In this document: piece after piece, positions 18,422-27,519 of the stretch | How the letters are laid out: each line of letters starts with the position of its first letter | How positions within the stretch are numbered: position 1 is the stretch's first letter | Assembly (NCBI RefSeq): GCF_003710935.1 | Contig: NZ_RHHS01000015.1 | Coordinates: forward strand, 186,001 to 250,000 | DNA: 64,000 nt | Reading direction: 5' to 3' | Source of the DNA: Brevibacillus gelatini | GTDB lineage: Bacteria; Bacillota; Bacilli; Brevibacillales; Brevibacillaceae | Made by a program: the position numbers and the translations under genes | Notes under the pieces: model-generated | The model's database searches: none | What the model was told of the DNA's origin: nothing | What the model saw: only the letters and a program-made list of their open reading frames with translations

Positions 18422-19357
18422 TCACGCTTCCGACTGAATGCGCCTGGCCTCTGCATACAGCACCTGAATAAACTTTTTCATATTGATCCGAATATCGGAG
18501 GGGGTAGAGGACGACTTGTTTTTCAACTCCGCCATTTTTTTATACACGAACGTGAAGTCAAAAAACTGCGAGGCGTAATTTTCGAACTTCCAGTTGGACA
18601 AATCGGACAGGCCGAGCGAGGCGAGATGGTTCAACGACTGATAAATTGCCCTTCTGACCCGTTGCTCCGATGCCTTGACCACCTTCATGACCTGCTCTTT
18701 ATCCGCAGATTCGCCTAGCCTGGATTCCGCCACCGCGACAAAAATTTCCTTGAGCGCCGGAAAGCCGTTTTTGAACGTTTGCTTTTGCTCGTATTCGGCC
18801 AGGAAATCCAAAATATCGAGCAAGTCGTTGCTCCCGTTCTCGCCCGCAATGCCAAGCTCCGCCAAAAGGAATTGTCCCGCCTCGCGCAGCTGCTTTTCGT
18901 GTTTGACCGCTGGTACAGGGACCGTGCTCACCGGACTGAGCTGCAAAACCGAATGCAGCGATTTGTGGATGTCCTGGATCGACTTTTCCAGTCGAATTTT
19001 CTCAATCACTTTTTGCAAAATCGTCACCACTTCGATCCGGTTGATCGGCTTGATGATGTAGTATTCGCTGCCAAGCGCATAGGCTTGCGCGATCAAATCC
19101 TTCGATTCCACCTGGGAGAGCATCACGATCTTGCCCTTGAACGCCGGGCGGATTTGCCGGATCGTTTCAATTCCGTCGCGGACGGGCATGAGCATGTCGA
19201 TCAGGACGATATCGACTTGGCGCATCGTCAGCATTTGCCCGTCGATGAGCGACCCGTCCTCGGCTTCCCCCACGACTTCTCCTAAATTTTCATCCTCAAT
19301 AATCTCCGTCAACATCAGGCGCACGGCCTCATCATCATCGACTACATAAAAAAGCAT
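18422..19357 (-). CDS. glnL: Response regulator GlnL
   Basis: A 311-residue regulator. The receiver domain (1-120) has the acidic pair VVDDDE, phosphoacceptor Asp in VLIDMLMP (about 53), the Ser/Thr in MLSQ and Lys in IIKPI. A YcbB-type C-terminal region of about 180 residues follows, with a predicted HTH near SLGLSDLSNWKFENYA. In B. subtilis GlnL activates glsA-glnT in response to glutamine. Its gene follows glnK by four bases, and the glsA-glnT promoter carries three TTTTGT repeats like the published GlnL site. Confidence 0.93.
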   Translation of the reverse strand: MLFYVVDDDEAVRLMLTEIIEDENLGEVVGEAEDGSLIDGQMLTMRQVDIVLIDMLMPVRDGIETIRQIRPAFKGKIVMLSQVESKDLIAQAYALGSEYYIIKPINRIEVVTILQKVIEKIRLEKSIQDIHKSLHSVLQLSPVSTVPVPAVKHEKQLREAGQFLLAELGIAGENGSNDLLDILDFLAEYEQKQTFKNGFPALKEIFVAVAESRLGESADKEQVMKVVKASEQRVRRAIYQSLNHLASLGLSDLSNWKFENYASQFFDFTFVYKKMAELKNKSSSTPSDIRINMKKFIQVLYAEARRIQSEA

Positions 19358-19361
19358 CGTC

Positions 19362-20663
19362 TCACTCTTTCTCCCTTACATGTTTGATCGGCAGCCGGAT
19401 GAAAAACTCGGTCCCAATTCCGGACACGCCATCGTGTACAGCAAGCTCCCCTCCCAACTCGTCCACTATCGCTTTAACGTAGGAAAGACCAATGCCTGTC
19501 GAGGGTATTCCTTTCAGGTCGTACTTGGTCGTAAAGCCTGGGGTAAAAATCAACTTTTTACGGCGAGGCGGAACCCCCGGGCCGTCATCCGTGATGCGGA
19601 GTTCCACAAAGTCTTCGGTCCTGTCCACGGAAATCACGATCCGCCCCGTATGCTGAATCGCTTCGACAGCGTTGGCGACGATGTTGTTGATGAGCGACAG
19701 CAGCGTAAACGCGTGGTAGTGCGGATGCTCGCCGGAAATGGTGCTGGAAAACTCGATCTGTTTTCGCAAAAGGCTCGCGTATTTCTCGTTGGAGCGCATG
19801 ATGATGTCCACCAGTTGCTGGATGTCCATAAAATCCGACTTGTTTTCATGCGAAATCAGCTTTTGCAAACCCGCAAAAATGCGCTGGTTGTCCTTTTTGA
19901 TTTCGTGGACTTCCCCTGCGATAATCAGCGCCTTTTTCGCGAACGACTCAACAGAAATTCGGTCGGGCATGCTCTTCAACGCCTGCAAGCCCTGGTACAG
20001 CTCAAAAGATTTGACGGTGATGTCCTCTGCGTTTTGCAGCGTCTTTTTCAGATGAATCGATTCCTCGTACAAATTGGAAATGAGCAGCAGCATGTGCTCG
20101 TGCTGGGTGCGCGTCTGCTTTTCCCGCGCCTGCGTCTCGTACAGCCGGATCATGTTCCAAAAGCTCAGGACGACAAAGCTGTGCGACAGCGCGATGACGA
20201 ACATCTCCTGCAGCGCTCCCCACGTAATGACAATGTGGAACATGACGTATTGCGACAGCAGCTCGACCAAATCGGCCACGACCTCGACGATCATCCCGAT
20301 AAAGGCGATCAAGAGCGTCTGCTCGCGAAACCGCTCGATACGTATGACGTAAAACAGCAGTGAATAGGAAAAGTAGAAGAAAAAGCTGGAATAGTGCTCC
20401 TGCATGGAAGCCGTCCAATCAAAAGGGCTTTGCGTGGAATAATCAAGCAGCAGACGAAAGCCGACGACGCAAAGCCCTGTCAAAAATCCGGGCAAAACCA
20501 CCGGAAGCCGCTGGAACAACAGCAAGAAGAAGAAAAAAGTAGGAGCGCCAAAGCTGATCCGAAACGTCTCATTGACCGGATAAAATTTCAGCTCACCGGC
20601 AATCGGCACGGTAATCAGCATGAGCGCCAGGATGTAACCGTCTTTTTTTAATGGGGAATGCAT
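19362..20663 (-). CDS. glnK: Sensor histidine kinase GlnK (YcbA type)
   Basis: A 433-residue membrane kinase. The N-terminal ~190 residues hold about six hydrophobic segments, then a linker/coiled region, and a C-terminal ATPase domain with N-box NIVANAVEAI, G1 TDDGPGVPP and G2 TGIGLSYVKAIVDELGG. The phosphoacceptor region lacks a classic HisKA box; LISHENKSD may hold the His. In B. subtilis the homologous kinase senses glutamine. ATG at 20663 follows GGGGAAG at about 8 bases. Its gene is divergent from glsA and it pairs with glnL. Confidence 0.92.
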   Translation of the reverse strand: MHSPLKKDGYILALMLITVPIAGELKFYPVNETFRISFGAPTFFFFLLLFQRLPVVLPGFLTGLCVVGFRLLLDYSTQSPFDWTASMQEHYSSFFFYFSYSLLFYVIRIERFREQTLLIAFIGMIVEVVADLVELLSQYVMFHIVITWGALQEMFVIALSHSFVVLSFWNMIRLYETQAREKQTRTQHEHMLLLISNLYEESIHLKKTLQNAEDITVKSFELYQGLQALKSMPDRISVESFAKKALIIAGEVHEIKKDNQRIFAGLQKLISHENKSDFMDIQQLVDIIMRSNEKYASLLRKQIEFSSTISGEHPHYHAFTLLSLINNIVANAVEAIQHTGRIVISVDRTEDFVELRITDDGPGVPPRRKKLIFTPGFTTKYDLKGIPSTGIGLSYVKAIVDELGGELAVHDGVSGIGTEFFIRLPIKHVREKE

Positions 20664-20788
20664 GCAGCAAGCTTCCCCTCCCTGTCTAGTTTCTCACGAT
20701 ACCTATCATTATTTACCTTATCTATTCTTATATAGAATACCCGTGAACGACAAGTATAGAAAAAATATTTATATAAATGCATGAATAT

Positions 20789-20814
20789 TTTTGTTGGTTT
20801 TTGTTTGATTTTGT
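20789..20814 (+). promoter_or_regulatory. GlnL binding site: three TTTTGT direct repeats
   Basis: TTTTGT at 20789, 20799 and 20809, each separated by exactly four bases, so the period is 10 and all three lie on one DNA face. The pattern TTTTGT-N4-TTTTGT is what I recall as the B. subtilis GlnL operator. It sits between glnK and glsA. Confidence 0.8.
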
Positions 20815-20855
20815 AGGTTGGTTTTAAAGTGTTCAATATACCTTATCGCCTGATG

Positions 20856-20869
20856 TGGAAGCGCTTACG
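20856..20869 (+). promoter_or_regulatory. Putative cre (CcpA) site before glsA
   Basis: TGGAAGCGCTTACG matches the cre consensus TGNAANCGNTNWCA except for the last base. Its place downstream of the GlnL repeats fits carbon catabolite repression of glutamine use. Confidence 0.6.
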
Positions 20870-20916
20870 CTCCAAGACAAAAGGCTAGAAAGTACAGGAT
20901 TTGGGGGGAAACATGT

Positions 20917-21906
20917 TTGTTTGAATCACCAACAATGACAAAAAGCAAGTGGGACCGCAAGCGGATGGACGAGCTGGAGCAATGGGTCGCCTACCATCGC
21001 CTTCAAGCGTCAGAAGGAAAATGCGCCAGCTATATTCCGGCCCTGCGGCGGGCAGACCCGACACATCTCGGCATCTGCATCATCGAGCCTTCCGGGCACA
21101 AGATTACGGCTGGAGAATGGGACGTTCCCTTCACGCTGCAAAGCATATCCAAAGTCGTCAGCTTTATCGCTGCCTGCTGCCACCACGGGATCAGCTACGT
21201 GCTGGATCGCGTCGATGTCGAGCCGACGGGAGATGCCTTCAACTCGATCATCCGGCTGGAGATGCACAAGCCGGGCAAACCGTTCAACCCGATGATTAAC
21301 GCGGGCGCCATCACGGTATCTTCGCTTTTGCCAGGGGATACGCCAAAACAGAAACTGGACTATTTATACGCAATTTTCCAAAAAATTACATCTTCTGCCC
21401 CTGTCGTAAACGAAGAAGTGTTCGTCTCCGAATGGATGACGTCTCACCGCAACCGCGCGTTGTCCCATTACCTGAAGGATACGGGTTATCTGGACTGCGA
21501 GGTCGAGGAAGCGCTGGAAGTGTACCTGAAGCAATGCTCCATCGAGGTCAACACGGAGCAGATTGCGCTGATCGGTCTGATTCTCGCGCTCGATGGCTAT
21601 CATCCACTGCGCGGCGAGCAAATTTTCCCCAAACAGGTCGTCCGGCTGGCAAAAGCGCTGATGCTGACGTGCGGTATGTACGACGCTTCGGGAAAATTCG
21701 CTGCCTACGTCGGACTCCCGGCAAAAAGCGGCGTGTCTGGCGGCATTATGACCTTGGTTCCTCCCATCCTGAAACGAGAGTCTCCTTTTCCCGACGGTTG
21801 CGGCATCGGCATTTTCGGTCCGGCAATCGATTCGTGCGGCAACAGTGTAGCAGGCGTATCACTGTTGAAGCAAATCGCGCACGAATGGGATGTCAGTATT
21901 TTTTAA
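20917..21906 (+). CDS. glsA: Glutaminase
   Basis: A 329-residue serine-dependent beta-lactamase-like glutaminase that hydrolyses glutamine to glutamate and ammonia in the cytosol. The catalytic S-x-x-K is in LQSISKVV, with FNSI and NPMINAGAI segments following. Start TTG at 20917 is chosen because GGGGGG (20903-20908) is 8 bases upstream; the ATG at 20935 is 26 bases away. An ATG at 20913 opens only a three-codon frame (ATG TTT GTT TGA) overlapping the start. Cotranscribed with glnT. Confidence 0.94.
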   Translation: MFESPTMTKSKWDRKRMDELEQWVAYHRLQASEGKCASYIPALRRADPTHLGICIIEPSGHKITAGEWDVPFTLQSISKVVSFIAACCHHGISYVLDRVDVEPTGDAFNSIIRLEMHKPGKPFNPMINAGAITVSSLLPGDTPKQKLDYLYAIFQKITSSAPVVNEEVFVSEWMTSHRNRALSHYLKDTGYLDCEVEEALEVYLKQCSIEVNTEQIALIGLILALDGYHPLRGEQIFPKQVVRLAKALMLTCGMYDASGKFAAYVGLPAKSGVSGGIMTLVPPILKRESPFPDGCGIGIFGPAIDSCGNSVAGVSLLKQIAHEWDVSIF

Positions 21907-21933
21907 CCCAATCTATTCATTCGAGGTGACAAG

Positions 21934-23364
21934 ATGCAACAATTTCTGTTAGACGTAGTAGGGTCCATTAACGACATTTTCTGGTCGTACATCCTGATTG
22001 TCATGCTGGTTGTACTCGGCCTGTTCTTCACGTTCAAGGGCGGCTTCCTGCAAATCCGCATGATAAAAGACATGCTGCAAGCCATTCGCGAAGGAAAGAA
22101 AGGTTCCGCTGCTGACAGCATCACGCCTTTCCAGGCATTTTGTATCAGTATGGCCGCGCGTGTCGGTACCGGTAACATTACGGGAATCGCCATCGCGGTT
22201 GCGCTGGGCGGCCCTGGCGCGGTCTTCTGGATGTGGATCATCGCCATCATCGGTTCTGCCTCTGCCTTTGTGGAAAGCACACTGGCGCAGATTTACAAAA
22301 TCAAGGATAAAGACGGCTTCCGCGGCGGCCCTGCCTACTACATGGAAAAAGGTCTCAACAAACGCTGGATGGGTGCCCTGTTTGCGGTGCTGATTACCCT
22401 GTCGTTCGGTCTGGTCTTCAATGCCGTGCAATCCAACACGATTACACTTGCGTTTGAAAACTCCTTCGGCACGGATCGTCTGACACTTGGTCTGATTATG
22501 ACCGTCGCTTTCGCTGCCATCATCTTTGGCGGAGTCAAACGCATTGCGAAAGCGTCTGAATACATCGTCATCGTGCTCGCTATTTTGTACATCGCTGTTG
22601 CGCTGTTGATCGTCTTGATGAACATTGACAAAATGCCGGAAATGCTAGCTCTGATTGTGAAAAGCGCCTTTGGTCTGGAACAGGTCGCTGGCGGTACGCT
22701 CGGTGCGGCACTCATGCACGGGGTAAAACGCGGTTTGTTCTCCAATGAAGCTGGTATGGGTAGTGCTCCGAACGCCGCTGCTACAGCTACGACAAGCCAC
22801 CCGGTCAAGCAAGGTCTGATTCAAGCGTTTGGCGTTTTGACCGATACACTCATCATTTGTACAAGCACAGCTTTCATCATCCTGCTGTCCGGCGCGTACA
22901 AGCAGTCTGAATTGAGCGGCATCGAGTTGTCCCAGGCTGCTCTGTCCATCCACCTTGGCGACTGGGCATCGGCTACTCTCGCAGTGATGGTCTTCCTGTT
23001 TGCCTTCAGTACACTGATCGGTAACTACTACTACGGTGAGACAAACATCGAGTTTTTGAAAACAAGCAAAACATGGCTGCTGCTCTACCGCATCAGCGTT
23101 CTTGGCATGGTGCTGTTTGGCGCGGTGGCAAAAGTCCAGCTCGTTTGGGACCTGGCCGACTTGTTCATGGGTCTGATGGTTGTGGTCAACCTGATTGCGA
23201 TTTTCATGCTGTCCAAGGTGGCCTTCGCCGCTTTGCGTGATTATCAAGAGCAGAAAAAAGCTGGAAAAGATCCTGTATTTTACTCCGACACCATTCCTGG
23301 TGCAGGAAACCTGGAAGCTTGGGAAGCATCGCCAGCCGCTGCGAAAAAAGAGCGGATCGGCTAA
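21934..23364 (+). CDS. glnT: Sodium/glutamine (alanine) symporter, AGCS family
   Basis: A 476-residue cytoplasmic membrane symporter with about ten or eleven helices. AGCS signatures include GTGNITGIAIAVALGGPGA (about 70-88) and FSNEAGMGSAPNAAATA (about 269-285). It starts 27 bases after glsA, behind GAGGTGAC. Relatives carry alanine, glycine or glutamine with Na+; glutamine is chosen from the glsA/GlnKL context, as in B. subtilis ybgH. Confidence 0.92.
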   Translation: MQQFLLDVVGSINDIFWSYILIVMLVVLGLFFTFKGGFLQIRMIKDMLQAIREGKKGSAADSITPFQAFCISMAARVGTGNITGIAIAVALGGPGAVFWMWIIAIIGSASAFVESTLAQIYKIKDKDGFRGGPAYYMEKGLNKRWMGALFAVLITLSFGLVFNAVQSNTITLAFENSFGTDRLTLGLIMTVAFAAIIFGGVKRIAKASEYIVIVLAILYIAVALLIVLMNIDKMPEMLALIVKSAFGLEQVAGGTLGAALMHGVKRGLFSNEAGMGSAPNAAATATTSHPVKQGLIQAFGVLTDTLIICTSTAFIILLSGAYKQSELSGIELSQAALSIHLGDWASATLAVMVFLFAFSTLIGNYYYGETNIEFLKTSKTWLLLYRISVLGMVLFGAVAKVQLVWDLADLFMGLMVVVNLIAIFMLSKVAFAALRDYQEQKKAGKDPVFYSDTIPGAGNLEAWEASPAAAKKERIG

Positions 23365-23389
23365 ATTTTCACACTCGCTTCAAGAGAAG

Positions 23390-23433
23390 AAGCCTGAGTC
23401 CTTTGCCAAAAAGGACGCAGGCTTTCTTTTTTT
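23390..23433 (+). terminator. Intrinsic terminator of glsA-glnT
   Basis: AAGCCTG-A-GTCCTTT (23390-23404) pairs with AAAGGAC-G-CAGGCTT (23410-23424), then TCTTTTTTT. Confidence 0.92.
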
Positions 23434-23445
23434 GCGGTGGCTCCC

Positions 23446-26031
23446 CTACAGCCGAGGGTCGATCTCTTTTTCCTGTGCGACCGCAAACAGCATCGTCGCG
23501 ACTGTCTGCTGATACGCCTCGTTCGCGGGCGAAATGTCTGCGAATTTGACGCGCAGCATGCTTTTGCCCAATTCGTGCTCCTTCATCGCCGCCCGCAGCT
23601 TTTGGCCGATGTTTTTTTGCTTCATCAGCTTTCGGTACTTGTGAGGAAAACGGTAGTCGTAACCGTAAATGATCGACAAGTAGTCGGCGTTACGCACCTT
23701 CATCGCCGGAACCGTCTTCTCGTTTGGCACGTCGGGCTTGATGACGATCCCCTCCATTTGTTGCTCCAGCGTCATTCTGGCGAAAAAGCGCGCAGCCTGT
23801 TCATACGCATCAGCCTCGTCCAGATCGACTACGAGGCAGTCATCCTCGCTGACAAACCGATACATGTCCGACGTTCGCCACTCCGGCAACCGTTCCTCCC
23901 CTGTTTCGTAGACGAGCTTCAACACGGCAAACGGCTTGTATTCCAGCTCACCAGCCTCGCCGTACAGCACCAGTTGCTGTTCGTACGTCGCATACGCTGC
24001 GAGCTGCTGATCGATGGGAACGAACGTTTCTTTGATCTCACGAGCATACTTGTAGTTCTGGTACAGCGTAGAGCCGTACTTGTCGGTCAGAGCGCTTTTG
24101 GCAAGATGATACTGGTCCTGTTCAAAGCCGCTGGCCTCGTATTCGTCCACAAGCCTGCGGAGCGCCTGCTCAAAGCCGTGCTCCTGCAAGTAGGACAGCT
24201 CGCTATGCAGCGCTTTTTCAATCGGCTTGAACTGCTTTTCAATCAGTCCCTCGCCAATCGCCCGCCACGGGAGCAGCTCTCCGTCCAGCAACATCATTTC
24301 CACTCGCTGTTCCTCCATGTACGAAGCGAATTTGTCCAAAAGCTTTCTGTAAATTGGCGTCAAGTCAACCTGTGTGATCTTGTAGCCGTTGCGGCTGACT
24401 GCAAAGCACTTTGCCAGCTCGCGGTGAAGGTAGATGTTGCAGCGGGAGCCCATGTATTTCGGCTGCAGCACGACCTGGCTCGCTCCGCGCTCCGCAAAGT
24501 AGCGCAAGCCCGCCCGAAGCGACTCCAGCTCGCCTGCGGCTTCGTCTTTGTCTGCTGGCGGCATCGTCCCGGAGATAAAGTTGATCTTGTTGTGCAGGCA
24601 GTATTGCAAGCGGTGCAGCTCGTCTTCCGCCAACTCTTCAAGCGATACGCGCTGTTTTTCCTGGAACAAGTCCGGCAGCTCTTCCGCAAGCGCCGCATGG
24701 TCAGAGCGTACGGATTTATACAAAGGCTTGTGCCCGATCACAACAGAGGTCAGGGCGTTGCCTTGTACGCATCCGGTGTCGAGGTGGAGCTTGTTTTTCA
24801 GGCGAAAAGCCTGTTTGGCTGCAATATGGCCGAAGACGTGATACGGATGGTTGCTGACCGTTTCCTCGCGCAAAAAGCCAAGCTGTTCTTCGAGAGAATG
24901 GGATCGATCGAGCCGGAAGTTTCGCTGGTGGCGCACGGAAACCGCGTCGAGCTTGCCGATGTACTTGTTTTTGCACGGAGCATGTGTCACGTAGTAAGAC
25001 GGATTGGACTGTGCATGGCAGCGGTAAAAAGGCCGGGAAATCGCGCACAAATGGAAGAACTTTTCTTGCAGCAGCAAATCGTCCTGCAAGACAGCGACCG
25101 AATCGAAATACGTCGCGAGCAGCTCTGGCTCGACTCCCTTGATTTTTCCCTGCAAAAATTTGCGGACAAAGTTTTCATGGTTGCCCAGCACCAGCAAAAA
25201 ATGCTCCTGGTTGTCGTACAGAAACTCGATGATCTCGCGGGTATGCTTGCCTTTGTCGATCCAGTCGCCCGCGAGAATGATTTTCGTGTTGCGCACCTTG
25301 TCTGTGGCCACAAGCCGGTTTTGGTCGAGCTGGTACCCATGGGCGACCAGCAGCCGTTTCAGCTCGTGCACGCATTCATGCACGTCGCCGATGATAATGT
25401 AACGCGTATCGGGGAGAAGCATCGTCGCCAAATAGTCGTCTTTGTCTGCGATCACGACCTGGTACGCGGGGTTGGCTGTTTTCTCTTGCGGCTCGTAAAA
25501 ATCTTTGGCGCGGACGCGGTGAATGTTCGCGTACCCTTCTTTGGACAAGGCGCGCAGAACTTCCTTTTTCAGCCGGAGAATGTGGTTCGTAATCAGCTTT
25601 TTTGACCGCTCGGAGGCGTAATAGTCCTCGCGTTTGCGGTAGTCGAAAACGATGGCTTCCAGGTTGTAGTGGTTCTCACGGGCGATCTCGCAGACTTTGG
25701 CCCGGAAGTCTTCGGCAAGGCCAGTCGTGTCGACGACGACAAACGGCGCGTTGATCGGAAACGTTGTGACGAGCCGCAGCTTTTCAAACAGGAGCGAAAA
25801 CGCCTGCTCGCTCGCCTCCAGCATGATCTGATCGTATTTGTCGTACGCATGCCCGAGCAGCTCCTGCCGCAATTCGTCCGAGGAAATGTACGCCACATTG
25901 GCCTTGAGCTTTCTCGCCTCATCCTCGATGCGAAGCTGCGGTATCAGCACTTCTTTGGCAAAGGTCGTTTTTCCGCATTCGGTCGGACCTACGAGCATGA
26001 AAATCGTGTGCAGTTGTGTGGAAATGCGCAT
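23446..26031 (-). CDS. pnkp: Bacterial polynucleotide kinase-phosphatase-ligase (Pnkp)
   Basis: An 861-residue three-domain RNA-repair enzyme. Kinase: P-loop GPTECGKTT (Lys about 21). Metallophosphatase: GDVHE (about 215), GDWIDKG (about 255) and GNHEN (about 283). Ligase/adenylyltransferase: KYMGSRC with the adenylated Lys at about 525, LLDGELL (about 580) and EGIVIKPDV (about 765). It heals and, with Hen1, seals RNA breaks such as those made by tRNA-cutting ribotoxins. The phosphatase and P-loop motifs differ somewhat from the well-studied clostridial enzyme. It begins three bases after hen1 stops, behind GGGGGAC, so the two form an operon. Confidence 0.93.
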   Translation of the reverse strand: MRISTQLHTIFMLVGPTECGKTTFAKEVLIPQLRIEDEARKLKANVAYISSDELRQELLGHAYDKYDQIMLEASEQAFSLLFEKLRLVTTFPINAPFVVVDTTGLAEDFRAKVCEIARENHYNLEAIVFDYRKREDYYASERSKKLITNHILRLKKEVLRALSKEGYANIHRVRAKDFYEPQEKTANPAYQVVIADKDDYLATMLLPDTRYIIIGDVHECVHELKRLLVAHGYQLDQNRLVATDKVRNTKIILAGDWIDKGKHTREIIEFLYDNQEHFLLVLGNHENFVRKFLQGKIKGVEPELLATYFDSVAVLQDDLLLQEKFFHLCAISRPFYRCHAQSNPSYYVTHAPCKNKYIGKLDAVSVRHQRNFRLDRSHSLEEQLGFLREETVSNHPYHVFGHIAAKQAFRLKNKLHLDTGCVQGNALTSVVIGHKPLYKSVRSDHAALAEELPDLFQEKQRVSLEELAEDELHRLQYCLHNKINFISGTMPPADKDEAAGELESLRAGLRYFAERGASQVVLQPKYMGSRCNIYLHRELAKCFAVSRNGYKITQVDLTPIYRKLLDKFASYMEEQRVEMMLLDGELLPWRAIGEGLIEKQFKPIEKALHSELSYLQEHGFEQALRRLVDEYEASGFEQDQYHLAKSALTDKYGSTLYQNYKYAREIKETFVPIDQQLAAYATYEQQLVLYGEAGELEYKPFAVLKLVYETGEERLPEWRTSDMYRFVSEDDCLVVDLDEADAYEQAARFFARMTLEQQMEGIVIKPDVPNEKTVPAMKVRNADYLSIIYGYDYRFPHKYRKLMKQKNIGQKLRAAMKEHELGKSMLRVKFADISPANEAYQQTVATMLFAVAQEKEIDPRL

Positions 26032-26034
26032 CGG

Positions 26035-27300
26035 TTACGTCCCCCTTTTCCTGAAAATGACCCCTTGCGTTGTCGGAGAGCCGTTTACTCGGTCGCCAAT
26101 CGCGACGAACTCCGCCTGGACGTCCGCTTCTTGCACAATCTCGTGCATCCAAGCCTGAAAAGCAGCCTGCCCCATTTCCCAGCGGTGGTCGTCGTGGCGA
26201 AACCCGGTCAGCTCGTAGTACGGGTTAAAGTCGGCATTCGGTGTCGTGATGATAAAACGGTCAAAATCGACTTGTCGGCACAACTGCAAAATGAGCGCCC
26301 GCGCTTCATCCTGGCTCATATGCTCGATCACTTCGGTCAAAATGATGTCGACCTGTTCGCCGTTGTAGTCGTGCAAAAAATCATCGACAGACGGAAACAC
26401 GACGATATTGTCGACTTCTTTGGCAGCTGCTTTGCGATTGACGAGCGCCAGCCGCTCTTCGTCGATGTCAACGGCGTAGTAGCAATGTGTCATCTTCGCG
26501 GCAAACGGCAAGGCGTAAAACCCTTCGCCGCAGCCGACATCGAGAATCGGCCGGGCAAAAGAAAGCTGCGAAGCGATGAAGTTTCGCCGCTGCAGCCCGG
26601 TGCTGCCATATTCGAGCTGAATGGTGTACCGATCTGTCTGTTCCAGCTGCGACTTGTACTTGTGAAAATGCTCCCGCCGAACCAGAAACTGGCGCGCGAA
26701 CAGGCTGCGAATGTAAAACGGGGCATCCACTGCGTTGATGCTCTTGATGTATTTGTCGAGAATCCCCTCGGAAATATCGAGATGCTCCTTGCCAAACGTA
26801 GCGAGAAACAGACAGAGCACACTTGCCACATGCAGCAGATCGTACAAGCTTACTTGCGTGCGGATCGTCAGGGCGTAGCTTTTATGGGCGTGATGCCGGA
26901 TCTCGAACGAAAAGTCCGGAAGATGCTTCTGAAAAAACTCGATGTAGCGCACCAGCTCGATGTGGATCATGTTGATGAAAAACATGTGCGTGTACCCTTC
27001 TATGTCGCGCACGTCTCTCGTTTTCATCGTTGTTGAAAAAAATTCATTGATCGCGTTGAGCGGAAACAAAGGCGTGTTGTAGCGCGACACATTGAGGTAT
27101 TCAAACCGCTCTTCGGCAAACTGTTTGTACGATACTTCGTTGTCGGCATCCTTGAAATAAATGTGGTAGACGGAGCTTTCCGAATACCAGCCGCAGGCGA
27201 TGCCTTTGCGCATCGACCGGAGCGTCATCCCGGACGCCGGATTTTTCCTGATAAGATACGAGAAGGCCGGGTTCTCTGAGCGCAATTGGACGATGGCCAT
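26035..27300 (-). CDS. hen1: Hen1 3'-terminal RNA ribose 2'-O-methyltransferase
   Basis: A 421-residue bacterial Hen1. The N-terminal half (about 1-230) corresponds to the module that activates the Pnkp ligase. The C-terminal half is a SAM-dependent methyltransferase with motif I LDVGCGEGFYALPFA (about 253-267), metal motif EVIEH (about 323-327) and ITTPNADFNPYYELTGFRH. It methylates the 2'-OH at the 3' end of broken RNA before sealing, so the same site cannot be recut. ATG at 27300 follows GGAAGGAG. A small inverted repeat (27328-27344) lies just upstream. Confidence 0.93.
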   Translation of the reverse strand: MAIVQLRSENPAFSYLIRKNPASGMTLRSMRKGIACGWYSESSVYHIYFKDADNEVSYKQFAEERFEYLNVSRYNTPLFPLNAINEFFSTTMKTRDVRDIEGYTHMFFINMIHIELVRYIEFFQKHLPDFSFEIRHHAHKSYALTIRTQVSLYDLLHVASVLCLFLATFGKEHLDISEGILDKYIKSINAVDAPFYIRSLFARQFLVRREHFHKYKSQLEQTDRYTIQLEYGSTGLQRRNFIASQLSFARPILDVGCGEGFYALPFAAKMTHCYYAVDIDEERLALVNRKAAAKEVDNIVVFPSVDDFLHDYNGEQVDIILTEVIEHMSQDEARALILQLCRQVDFDRFIITTPNADFNPYYELTGFRHDDHRWEMGQAAFQAWMHEIVQEADVQAEFVAIGDRVNGSPTTQGVIFRKRGT

Positions 27301-27327
27301 GTTCGTTTCTCTCCTTCCTCCCTGGCT

Positions 27328-27344
27328 GTAGAACCATCTTCTAC
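27328..27344. repeat. Short inverted repeat upstream of hen1
   Basis: GTAGAA-N5-TTCTAC, about 28 bases before the hen1 start and upstream of its ribosome binding site. Could be an operator or a leader hairpin; no regulator is nearby. Confidence 0.35.
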
Positions 27345-27444
27345 CATTTCAACCAGGATGAACAGGGCAAAAGTATTACGAACCGGAATTGTCGGGCAAA
27401 AAAGAAGCGCTTCGCTCATAAATCACATGTGGCAAAAATCCGCA

Positions 27445-27500
27445 CAAAAAAAGGACGAACAGCAAAGCCGCTAATTGTCCAGAGTGGCTTTGCCGTCATC
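27445..27500 (-). terminator. Intrinsic terminator of the 6-phosphogluconate dehydrogenase gene
   Basis: Core stem GCAAAGCC (27462-27469) with GGCTTTGC (27486-27493), extended by AAAGGA/TCCTTT pairs outside. The minus strand ends in TCCTTTTTTTG. Confidence 0.75.
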
Positions 27501-27519
27501 CTTTTTGCCGAAAATCGCT

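Noticed and set aside
20913..20924. Three-codon frame (ATG TTT GTT TGA) at the glsA start as a regulatory uORF
   Set aside because: It overlaps the SD-supported TTG start and no alternative RNA structure is visible; glsA control is explained by the GlnL repeats.
23437..25605. Long plus-strand open frame of over 700 codons opposite the Pnkp gene
   Set aside because: It is antisense to a fully recognisable three-domain enzyme, has no ribosome binding site and shows no family motifs; GC-rich codon use creates such frames.
23446..27300. Pnkp-Hen1 as an undescribed anti-phage system
   Set aside because: The pair is a described bacterial RNA-repair system; only its divergence is reported as notable.
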